Shown here one piece after another: positions 25,864-37,400 of a DNA stretch of 64,000 bases. The DNA is taken from NCBI GenBank assembly GCA_014706295.1, contig JACSVZ010000008.1:20811659-20875658 (forward strand), written 5' to 3'. Under the pieces are notes generated by a model. The model searched no databases. It saw only the letters and a program-made list of their open reading frames with translations, and was not told the DNA's origin. Position numbers and translations under genes: made by a program. Each line of letters opens with the position of its first letter. Position 1 is the stretch's first letter. Source of the stretch: Lycocorax pyrrhopterus obiensis. Lineage: Eukaryota > Chordata > Aves > Passeriformes > Paradisaeidae.

Positions 25864-28771
25864 CTTTTGAAAGATAAAAAAGAAAGCTAATCTGTGGCCA
25901 TCATCACAAGTTCTGCAGCAGTTAATGAGTTTAAATTAGATTTAAAAACAAGTCTGGTTTTATCTTTTTTTTATCCTTTGCTCTCTATATATTTGAACTC
26001 TTATATTTAAGTGATAGAAAGCAATTACTGTTTTACTTTAATTTGCAAATACCGTTTCTCAGACTATATTTTAGGCTTATGAAAGATTTCCAGCATGTAG
26101 TGTGAATATCAGAATTTACCATTTACTACATACCAGAATTGCTACTGAATATCTACAACATGATGTAGATACCAGGATGTGATGGTCCCATTTTTCATCT
26201 GAAGTGTGCAGACAAGTATCAATCAGCTCTAGCATTTGGATATACCAGTTTATACTTTCTTTTATTTACTTTGTGCATCTCAAAGATGGACTAACAGATA
26301 TTAACAATAGTTTGAATTTTGTTTTCTTCTCCTAAAAGAGTTAATTTTGTTTTATGGACTTTTGTTTGGTAGTATAACTCTGAAAGTAAAAACTTCTTTC
26401 TGTTTATGTTAGAAGAGGCCCTTTCAAGAACTACATGGGGAACATCCTCATCTGTAACAACTTTATCAGTTTATCTATGTTGAGGGTTCTTTCATCTTCC
26501 TTTGTGGAACATTCAGTCCTGGGTGTTCCTCATAAAGGAATAAATGTCTCCTGCTTTCAGAATGACTCTGTATTGACTTGCTTGTTGTACTTCTTAGAGA
26601 GGCAGATTTGTTTGTTACACTCTAACTAATTTATAACTGTAAGTTTTGTGTGATGGGTACAGTCATAGCAACATTATAGTGTGTTTTGATGCTGTCCTGA
26701 AAGTGTGAGATAAGACAGGTATGTACCTGTAATAGACAAATTGAATTTTATTCTCGGATTCCTGTAATGCTGGGATTCCTGATACCCACTAAAAACTGAG
26801 CTTATTTTCGATGTGGAATAGGTTTGTGGAGTAGTTTCTTACTTGATTGTCTGAAATTCGCATTGGATTCTACAGGGAGTATCTTCAGGATATTATACTA
26901 CACACAGACTAGATTTAAAGCTTAGAGAGAAGACTTAATTAGTTTTAAGATCCCACATGACTTTATTGTAGGATTAGAGGTCTAAATGCTCCTGTATTTT
27001 TTTGATAACTGTTATTTACATCAACTCACACAGAGCCACGAGCACAGCTTAGAAGACCCAGATAAGAAGTTGCCAGGAACTCCTCCTCCAGCATGTGCCC
27101 TCTTTTTATACCCTGTAATCTTTCACCAGCTTTTTACACATGCACCTTTTGCACGTTTCTTCCCTCACACTGGTAACTCTCTCCCCCTGACACTTGAATT
27201 TTCATTTTCCCTCCTCCTTCATTTTTCTTTTTTAAAACATTTCTTCCCCTGTCCTTCCCCCACAACTCCTGCATTGTCTTCTCATCTCAGGAGGACAAAG
27301 AATCAAGTTGCTTCCTCACCTGGTTCCTTTTTGTCATCTGTTTTTCTGGCTCCCTACGCAAAGAAGAAAGGGAGCTGCTGGTTTGGTAATTGCTGTCCAC
27401 TGGAACCAGTAAGGCACAGTACGCTGACAACCAGAGCAAGTAAGAGTCAGCCTGGAGAGGAAACAAGCTGTAGTGGTTGGTGACAGCATGGAAGCTATTG
27501 CTTTTTGTTTGCACACACATTTTAAATAAACTGCTCTTCACAGTGACCAAGGATTCATACTCCTTGCTAAACCCCAGATGGGGGATACCTTCTTTCTTTT
27601 CTCAGCATCGAGCGGGTTCTTAGGTCACAAATGACCTTTGGGTGTCTACATTTCTGGATGATTCAGATAAAATATTTTAAGAAAGAATTGATCTTCTTTG
27701 AGAAGCTGCTGCTCAGGTCACTGAACTGCTGGTCCTGGCACACTGGTTGTAGTAGTGGACCCCAAATTTGAAGTGTAACACATCACTGCTCATTTTTGCA
27801 CATGCCAAGAGGAAAGCCTGCAGCTTGCTAGCAGTTACTTCAGAGGCATATAAACAGGGAAGCATCTAAATTACACTTGTGGCTCCTTGTAGGTCATTTA
27901 CCTTTCGCCTCAGCTGAGAGAAAAAATTGTCACATGCAAACCTTTCTAGGCCTTTTATAGGTAACTGTTTGTTCTTCACACAGAAAACTAAATTCACTGT
28001 GCATTGCAGATTTCTACATATAACTTTAGTTATATCCTTGTGTTCTGGTTTTCTGTTGGAGCTGACCTCTCCTTTTCCCAAGCCATTCTTGGAGTCAGCC
28101 TTCTGCACAGAGCTCATCTGAACTTTCAGTGTTTTCCAGAAATCACCTGAACATTTCCTAACTCAGGATGATCATGCCTCAGGGCAAGCTGGCACCAAGG
28201 CTTCACCATCTGATAAAAATCTAATGGAAACATGACTTCAGGACAGCAACAAAAAAATAAGTTTTCTGAGAGTTGAGTTCAACAGTTATATGTATTAGAG
28301 CTGTTACAACTTCATTAAATAATTTTGTGCTACATCTGGATTTTCTGTATTCTTGTGCTTTTCTTCAAAATTTCACACTCAGGGCAGTGGGAAACCAACA
28401 CTATCTGGCTTTTTATGCTCTGTGATACAACAACAGCTATTTCGAGGTTTGCTGAGAACATACACAAAAGAGACCAGCAAGATTTTATGACCTTTTTGTA
28501 GAACTGTGAAATAAACAGAAGCATTGTGTTTTATTTATGAGTGCTGCTGTAATACAATATTCAGTTAAAAAACAAGAAACATTTTATTTAATTCCACTCT
28601 CCACCATGTGGATTTAATTAGCAATTAAATAGTACAGATGTGAATATACAGTGATGAATCAACTGTGGAATTTGAGATAAATGTCAGCTGGAGTTTGTAA
28701 TGTATTATGTGGGCTTAGCTCTGTCTTATTCCATTAGGAACAATAGGGTGGAAAGCCTTATCTTAAATTAT

Positions 28772-28803
28772 AAATAAATAAATAAGCAAACAAACAAACA
28801 AAA
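28772..28803. repeat. (AAAT)n / (CAAA)n tetranucleotide repeat
   Basis: Three to four AAAT units are followed by four CAAA units. Confidence 0.9.
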
Positions 28804-31144
28804 CTATGTCTATTTCCATATAGTCCTCTCAAAACCACTTGTGGAAAGATCCTGTCTAACAATATTCCCTGAAGAGAGAAATTCAGCTAGGTAGGAAAGT
28901 GACGTTTATTTTGTCAGATAACAGAAATTACACCACCTGATTGTTTGCACCTGCACTCTCAAAGGGTTCTGCAGGAACTGACAAGGGCTGGTAAGAGCTA
29001 CTGCTGATCTTAACTCCTTATGCCACAACATTTCTTCTTCACTGAGCTTTCCAGTGCACCAGCTTTTCAGCTCTCCAGTCTGAAGTAACAAAGGATTGAC
29101 TGTAGGGTCACTGCAATCCTAAATAACAAACCCCAAAACAAAAATACAAAGGGCAAATGTTTGCTGCTCTTTATTCACTTAATGAATACTGCATACATAG
29201 TATAAAAAAGCCCCAAACAAATACTCATCGTATCAGTCTGTAATTCTTGGGTCCCTGCTGGAGAATACCAGGAAGGGTGGTTTTGTGTTGATTTTTTAAA
29301 GGATCTAGCACTATAGTAACCCATATTGCAGATGTTTCTTGCTTCCAAATAAAGAAGTCTAGATAAAGATTCTCATCTTACAGCTTGGGAAAAAAGAAAA
29401 AAAAAAAAAAGGTAAGTGAAGGAACAAATGCCTTTTCTTACTATTTAGTGTTCAGTTCCACAACCAGTTTATATAGACAGAGCTTCATTCCTGAGACCAC
29501 ATGAATGAAGCTCACCATCAGATTTAATGGCAAATACAATTTAATGGGAAATACAAAGCTGCTGTGAAAATGAGAAAACTATTTACTTTGTACAATGAAC
29601 AAAGCCAAAGTTGTTCTACCAGTTGCACAGGCAATGAAGCATTTGCAGTATGAATTTATATCCATGGAGTCCTTTGACTAGGGGAACTGTTTGCATTTGT
29701 TACAAAACAACAGGAGTTACAAGATACTCCAAACTTTTCAAATCAAGTTCTTATTTAGTACAGCACCATGAATTCAGAAATCTGGGTTTTATGCTGCCAC
29801 TAAAAGGCAAAAAGACTTTGTGGGTTTTGGCTATGTACACTTTTTTTTCCCAGTTTTCTAGTGTATACCTACACCCTCTTGCTGTCTTGCTTGATGCTTT
29901 ACAGCTTTGCTTTTGAGGCAGTGTCTTAACTGTATGACTTAAGTAGCTTGCATTCAATTGTTTATTTTAATGTAATGGTCTACCTTTGTCCTTATTTATT
30001 GTGATGCCTTTTAAAGTATTACTTTATTAAAGTGTAATAATGAAAAATGTAGGTATTTAAATTTATCTAAGTATTATAGCAATACTGTTTTCCATCCCAT
30101 GGAATAATTTCTTTATCCACAATAGGAGCAGTTGGTGCTTCTGTGAAGCTGCTGGCATAAATTCAGTTACTGTTTGTTGCAGTACCTTTGTGAGAGCCAC
30201 AGGCAGTTCAGGAGACTGTTCAATACATGACTCTTAAAAGGAACTCACCTGAAGAAGTTATTTTTCTGTTCTGATTACACTGTTCTGCTGTAAGAAGAAA
30301 CTAGTAAAAAACAGAACTGTGGAGTAAGACAGGTGTGACTGACAAACAAAGAGGTGCAAGTATTTAGGCACCAGTGCCCTTGGCTAGTCGAGACAGGTAA
30401 GGTGACATACGTGACCTACCTTCCTTGGGATTTGTTGCTGAGAAACTGGTGAAATTTACCTACAGTGGGCTATTCTGAAACATAGATAAGCTAAGCAATC
30501 GGGAGAAAAATATACAATCAGGATGAGATATTCGAATTACTGCAAAGCAAGTTTGGCATTTAGAATATTCAAACTCCACTTGCTTACATGTTCTTAGCAA
30601 TCTGGGAAAAAATTCTGCTGTGAAAAACAATGCAACTAGGTCAGTTCAGTGGATGATTGCAATGCTGCAGTGATTGTTAGCAATAATTCAAACTTCTGTT
30701 TTCAATTTAAAGGATGAACTGGACATAACTTTGCTTTATTCATTTCTAAGTATTTTTCCTATAATTTTAATGTCTACCTGATAGTGCAGTGTTTTATTAT
30801 GCATCTGGAAATCACATACATTTTAAAGAACTGTAAAACAAAAAACAACCACAATCACTCAGAAAGTTCTTTGTTTTAAAGGTTTGTTTGTTTCAGGGTT
30901 CCAATTTCACTAAAAGGAAGGACTACTTTAATTCCATGTGTACAGAGACATTGTCTCCAACGACACTTAACAAATACAGCCTAATAAATTTAAAGAACCA
31001 AACATCAGTAGAAGCTAATCTTACAATAGAGAACGGTTCTCTACTACTGAAATTTTCATGTAACTAATTTGCCTAAAACAAAATTGGTCCACATACAAAA
31101 CAAAATGGGTTAATGTAATTCTAAGCTGAGCAAACACTGTCCTT

Positions 31145-31150
31145 TTTATT
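31145..31150 (-). terminator. Poly(A) signal overlapping the DUSP11 stop codon
   Basis: The minus-strand sequence TGAATAAAAAGG puts a canonical AATAAA one base into the stop codon, followed about 14 nt later by a T/G-rich stretch (AGTGTTTGCT). Further AATAAA copies lie downstream near 30,793, 30,735 and 30,023, so a normal 3' UTR is equally possible. Confidence 0.5.
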
Positions 31151-31462
31151 CAGTTCCAGTTGTAGTGGTCTCTTGGTGTTAAATCATAATGTGATCTCTC
31201 TTCCTCTTCACGTCCACAATCTAGTGGCAGACCATAATTGTAATCAACTGTTACAACCGGTAATCTTTTACTTTGTTCTGTGTTTCTGGTAGTTTCACCC
31301 TGAAAAGGCTTTCTTTCATAGTCTATTGAACTATCTTCTTGGTGTATGGATGAAGATGGGTGCGTTGTTCGTGAAGAGTATGGTGCAAATCTGTTTTTTC
31401 CTCTATTAAATTCCTCTGAGGGATGCATTCTCCTATTGTCTTCAGGACAATTCGGTCGATTA
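31150..31462 (-). CDS. DUSP11: DUSP11 coding exon 12, terminal
   Basis: 313 nt from acceptor GTTCTTACAG to TGA. It encodes 103 residues, charged and Tyr-rich, with SNRPNCPEDNRRMHPSEEFN near the start and DHYNWN at the end. The stop codon overlaps an AATAAA hexamer. Confidence 0.9.
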
Positions 31463-34400
31463 CTGTAAGAACAAATATGAACAATGAAATTCTTAGAAAT
31501 AAAACAGTTGATTTACTGTTGATTGCCACCACTAAAAATTAACTGTGTCTAACATTGAAAGAACAATTCAAAACCTCATTCTTGTTTTTACCCCCTGAAA
31601 TTAAAATCCTCTCTATGGATGTTGCAAACTTGCTTGTATTAATTTTCCAATTCTAGTGATTAAAATTACAGCTCTTTACAGTAAGTAATTCTACCAGAGG
31701 AAGTTTTGTTTCAAGTGCTGTTTATAATTAAAATTACCTGTTTACTGAGGATATCTTTACCTAGGGGATGTTTTTTTCCTAAGTCCATGTTTTCATTTTG
31801 TGTATAATGTGTAACAATAGCTCTCTAGTACATAGTCTCAACAGGCAATAATATACTTAGGAAAATATTTTAATTATTAATTCTTCTGCAATAGAAGACT
31901 CACTCTCCTACAAAATACATGTGGAAGGATCTAAAAATGTATATACATTAGGTTAGGGTGGGTTTTAGGTAGTCCCGGCAGAGTCGCCAGAAACTCATGG
32001 CTTTTGGGACTACCTAAAAACAGAAGCCAGACAAAATTAAGAAAATAAAAAGTGGTTATATTTATTGAAGGGCCTTCAGGTACATCGAGGGCAGAGCAAA
32101 GGCCCCCCCCAGGGCTACACCCAAAAAATGGACGATGGGTCACGGGTTTTCGTACTTTTATAAGTTTGGTCCATTTGCATATTGGGGGTTAATCTTCCAA
32201 TTACAGCTTCAGGTAATTAAGTAATTTACCCCAAGTTTGCTCCACCCCCAACTCACTTTTGTTTCCATTTCTGAGGGCCTGAGACAGTAAGGTGTCCTTG
32301 ATTCCCAGGCCTAGAGAGGAATTGTTTTGTTTGACCATAATTGGAAAACAGTAGCTAACACTCTATATGGAGTTTAGAGTTATAAACTAAAGAATTGCAG
32401 GATTACAAATATATGAAAAATAAAAAGCTAAAATCCTAAGGCATCAATAGATATATTGGTTTCAGTTCTCTTTACTCTCAAATACCTTCCTTACTTGGTA
32501 AAGTGGTGTATAAACCCAATTCAAAACAATTTTAAAATCTCCCTTACTGAACCATAAATTCACTTAGACTGGAAAGGATTTCTAGAAATACCTAAGGCGA
32601 CCTCAAACTAAGTCTCATTAGATGAGTTTGTACAGGGGCTATGTCCATTCTTAAAGGATGTGGGACGGTGGCTCTGGGCAACCCATTTCAGTGTCTGACC
32701 ATTCTGCACAGTACAACTCCTTGGCTCGTTGTACACAGCACCTAAGAGTTAAATATAGCATCTGTGTTTTGCTTTTTTGCTTGCTGATAGTTAATTTTCA
32801 TATCATGTAGTTCATTAGCTTGAACTGTGCTTGCCATGTCAATGATTGTATCAGGGATTCACACAATAATCACACTCAAAACTCAGTATCAATGGACACA
32901 AATTAGTCACATTATCTGCTCAGTGCTCAGATTCAATGGGTTAAACTGCATTTAAGCAAAAATATTAACACAGATTTTTATGCTGTGCAGTTAATTTGTA
33001 TTTTTTAGCTGGGAAGTAACACAACAAAGGTAAGTCAGAAAACAATGTATGATATCTGATGCTTACCTGTAATTTCTGTTAAAGTCATCATTATCAGACC
33101 CATAATCTCTGTGAAGTGATGGAGATGAGGAGAAATGACATTCTGGTATATTTTCATGGGAAGAAAAGGACTGACTTCTGCAAATAACCAAAATAATTGC
33201 ATGTTAAGAAGACTGCCAATAGTTTCAAGACTTGGAAAAAAATACACATCAAATGAAATAAACATATTTCTTCTTTTAATAAAAATTACTTAAAATTTTA
33301 ATAAAAACGGTAATAACTGTATTAATTTAATACCTCAAAATCATATGCTTCACTTTAACAACATCCTCTGTTTTAGCCTACAATGGAAGAAATTAAATCA
33401 AACTTAACTAGTCCAATAAATCTGAAATACATTCCAAAATATTAAAAATATTTTGAAATATGTCAGAACCCAACAGGTTTACTAGTAAGTGATACATGTA
33501 CTTGTGAGATTATAATGCAAGTTCTGATGCAAACAGATTTCTAACAAATTATTAACTCAAGGAATAAACAAAGGCAAATCAAACTTCCTTGTAGCATTCC
33601 TGTTTATCTGTGTTTGGCTGAGGGTATAAATAAAATTTCATATCATCTTCTGTCCAGAGGACAGCTTTTTAAGTATAAGTTTCTATACAAAACAAAGTGG
33701 GACAAGAGTTTTGTTTCAAGCTGACTGAAAGGTAAAGGAAACACAAACTTTAAAGAAGCACAACCTTCTAATTTAGGAAACACTGGCTTTCGAAGCTGCA
33801 ACAGTCCAGCTTACAGCAAACCCTTCCGTAAGTCAAAACAAGAAAAGTTAATGAACTGATCATTTATATATTAAAAGGATGATTAATTGATTTAAAAATA
33901 ATTTATTTTTAAAAATACTTCATTTGAAATTTAAGTTAAAACTGCTGAGGTTTACATGATTATTCTCTAATTCTATTCTTACAGCTCAAGGATGCTTTAC
34001 CTGTCTGAACACCATTCACGTGGCAAGTCATTGTGACCTGGATGATCACGAAAAGGTCTTGGCCTTTGTCTGTGCCCTTTATTACCATAATCAAAATCTT
34101 TTAATTGAGTCTGTTCCTGTAAGCCATCATAAGGCTGAGGGTTATGAAAAGGTCTGCACCTTTGTCCAGGACCTTTATTATCATAATCTTTCAGTTGCAT
34201 CTCTGTTTTTAAGTCATTGAGAGGCTGGTGATCATTAAAAGGTCTCAACCTCTGCCCCCGACCCCTCTTAACAAATTCAAAATCTCCCAACTGCATCTGT
34301 GTCTGCAAGTCATCATGTGACCCATAGTCATGGAAGGATCTTAGTCTTTGGCCAGGACCTCTGCTGGCAGAATCCAAATCTTTTAACTGCATTTGAGTCT

Positions 34401-37400
34401 GAAATTCATCACGAGATTGGTGGTCATGGAACAGTTTTCGTCTCTGGCCACAGCCCCTGCTACCGAAATCAAAATCCTTTGACTGCCTGTCTTCCTGCAA
34501 ATCATTAGGAGATGGATGGTCAGGAAAAGATCTCTGCCTTTGTTCACGGCCTCTGTTGAAGTCAAAAGACTGTCTGTCTGCTTGCAAATCATCAGGAAAC
34601 TGGTGTCCATGAAAAGGTCTCAAACTTTGTCCATGTCCCTTGTTACTGAAGTCTAGGTCCTTCAGCTGCATGTCTTCTTGATAATTATCATAAAACTGGT
34701 GATCAGTAAAGGCTCTTTGTCTTTGTTCTGGTCCCCTGTTGTAGTCCCAATTTCTCATCTGCACTGATGTTCTCAATTCATCCTGAGTTTGATGGTCATG
34801 AAATGGTCTTCGTCTTTGTCCAGGCCCCTTATTAATGAAATCAAAATCTCGCAACTGCATCTGTCCTTGCAAATCATTGTGCGGGTGGTCATCATACATT
34901 CTTAATCTTTTCCCAGACCTGTTAAGAAGTATTGAATATCATACTTGGAAGTGCTTCAAGTCATTAATGAAAACAATTCCTTTTTAACCAAGAATTTATA
35001 TGAAAGACATTGCAAATACAAAGGTATCAAAACTACTAATAATCCAAACTGTATGTAAGATTATAAAACCTTCAGTGTTAAAGCAGAAGCTGTGACAAAC
35101 ATTCAATTGTAATTCTATAGGACTTGTTAAACAGGCAAAAACAGTGATTCAAAATTAATTAAAAATAACTGCAGATTATTGTAGAATAATAAGGACAGGC
35201 AAAGTAAAACTGAATTTTCTTAAGTGAACTAATTACTAACAGACTTCTAACAGCATACATTCCCTTTCTTTCCCTTATCTTGTCACTGTTTTATCAAATT
35301 CTGTAAATACATTTTACATGAGTAGGCTACATTAATAAACTCTCTTTGGGGTATCTATAGTATTTTCAATAAGAAACAATTGTATTCCCTTGTGGTCCTT
35401 TTTTTTTTGGTTTTGTTTTTAATTCCATGTTTCAGCCTATTACCCTTGAAAATCTTCATTTGGGAACCGCTCTACAGATCCTTCTATTGCATGTGGTGGT
35501 GGGATAATATCTTCATCTGCATCCCAAACATCCATTCCAAGGTTACTAAGAGCGAAAAAAACCATCTCATATAAGCTTCCTTTTTTAAAACATACTGTTG
35601 ACAGACAAAAAACCCACCCCCATAAAATTCTTCAGTTCTGAAAGACAGAAATTTTATGTTAAGTAAAACTTACATACAACTTAGAAAATTTTAATCTTGT
35701 AAATTTATTTTAAAAATCTGACATGAGTCTAACTTAATCCTGCACAGACTATGAAACAATGATAGGAGCAAAACAAAAGGCCTTCAATTAATCTAAAAAG
35801 AAACAAATCACTCAGGTATTAATTTTAAAGTCAATTTACTGCTCCAAGGCATCACTGGCACAAATACCTTAGGACGATGTAAAGGTTGGCTGTTCTTAGG
35901 AGAAGGTGATGATAAGCATAACACTCTTAAACATCAGGAATACAACTACTATGAACAGAGAGGACAAGAACAATCTTCCACGTTCCCGTGTTTTTTTATT
36001 CTTAAAATCATTTTACTATTTTTTTTTCAATATCTTGTGCTACAGTGCCAACAACAGTGGGCAGATCACAGAGCTTATATAGACATCTTTGCAGTGACTT
36101 CTTTCAGCCTCTGAGAGAACAGACTCAATACACTTGTCACAGTATGATAAAAGCACAACCATGTTCAGTAGTAGTTGTCAGATTGAAAATGAGCTTTCGA
36201 ACCATATACCTTGAAAAGATGAACAAAGTACACTGCACTTCATGTTATTCATCTGAGAATACATGAACAACTACACATATATTTTACAATCTATGTGTAA
36301 TTTCATATTAAAGGTTTAAGAGGGAATTAATTTTGGCTTAGGATTGGAAGTGAACTTTTAAAAATGCCAGGAGACACACTAGAAAATCTTAAGCATACAA
36401 CTAAAGGTTTTGTTTACCTTCGCATCGGTTGTGTCCGGAGATCTGTGAGGTACACAAGGCCATCCATGCGATGGCCTCTGGCATCGCCAAAAGCTAAAAA
36501 AAACCATACAGTCTAATAAAATGTGCTCAAACTGAGCCATGAAAATGTGAAAGGCAAGTTTCTGTTCCCCATGAGATGCTGAATTTGAAAAAATTCCAAC
36601 TTGGTATTAAATATTTCAGCAAGCTGGCATCATTGCAGCATTTTTTAAAAAAAACCCTGAAACTAGTAGTGGTAGCAAACTATGACTGAAGACTCTATCA
36701 AGTAAAAAAAAAAAAATTAAGCAGCTAAAACATACTCCTCCTATGCTGTCAATTTGCTATTGCTCAAGTCCTGCCTGGAATAGAATCAACAGTCAGACAA
36801 AATCTTCTATATAAGCCAGCACATGAAATTACTGAAAAGATACTAAAATAGAATTGTAGTATTTGTGAGTTTTTAGTAATCGTGAAGTACAACCTGACAC
36901 ATGCCTTAGTTCTAATTATATACATACCTTGAATTGCTGCCTCTGGATCCCAGCCTTCAACATCTATAAGATACCTGAAGAAAAACATGACTATGTTATT
37001 GTCCCAAAGGGAATACAAAGTAATATAAGGATGCTATATTTTGTGAACAATGATTTCTGTTTTCATACAGCCTTACCTACATATAAGGTAGCCAGTTCTA
37101 TTAATTCCATTAGTACAGTGAACACCAATGAGTTTCTCTATCAAAAAAGGAAAGAGTCTTTAATAGTTCAGAAAGTGAAAATAATAGAAAGTTAGCACAA
37201 TACAAAAAAAAAAATCTCTGCTCTTCTAGCAAGGTCATGATAAATAAGGCTTGCTATTTACAAATTCTACTGTCACGCCTGTAAAACAGACACATCCAGA
37301 CAGGACATATGTCCTCTCCATGCTGGATCTCTAGCAGCTGTTAGATCACTACTTCCAAACCTGTGATGGCTGAGACTGACTCCGCAGAATATAGAAAAAG

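Larger units (their letters stand above)
20731..31149. other. Region between BTAF1 and the DUSP11-type gene
   Basis: After the CpG island ends (about 21.35 kb) this is mostly AT-rich sequence. It holds the candidate exon at 23,219, a TG/TA microsatellite, an exon-like minus-strand ORF at 25,764-25,863, an AAAT/CAAA repeat and several AATAAA signals. A pyrimidine-rich stretch at 27.1-27.3 kb ends in an acceptor-like TCTCAG (27,285-27,290), and an AATAAA lies at about 27,525, so a terminal exon of a plus-strand RNA could end there. No gene is firmly supported. Confidence 0.6.
31463..33066. other. DUSP11 intron 11
   Basis: The last intron contains the LTR remnant (about 31.96-32.4 kb) and a decayed CR1-like fragment, listed separately. 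The rest is AT-rich with nothing recognised. Confidence 0.8.
33178..36417. other. DUSP11 introns 8 to 10
   Basis: Intron 10 (33,178-34,000), intron 9 (34,919-35,443) and intron 8 (35,546-36,417) flank the repeat exon and exon 9. They are AT-rich and I see nothing notable in them. The repeat exon's small-scale periodicity does not continue into them. Confidence 0.75.

Noticed and set aside
26986..27483. 165-codon plus-strand ORF with an AATAAA just after it
   Set aside because: Pyrimidine-rich, low-complexity sequence with several open frames and no similarity. At most the 3' exon of a noncoding RNA.
20660..31000. FGFBP3, the expected human neighbour of BTAF1
   Set aside because: I looked for its Cys-rich single coding exon on both strands and saw nothing similar.
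33035..33265. 76-codon ORF over DUSP11 exon 11
   Set aside because: Wrong frame; the splice phases of exons 10 and 12 select the SQSFSSHENIPE frame.
34020..34508. Plus-strand ORFs opposite the repeat exon
   Set aside because: Antisense shadows of the open repeat exon.
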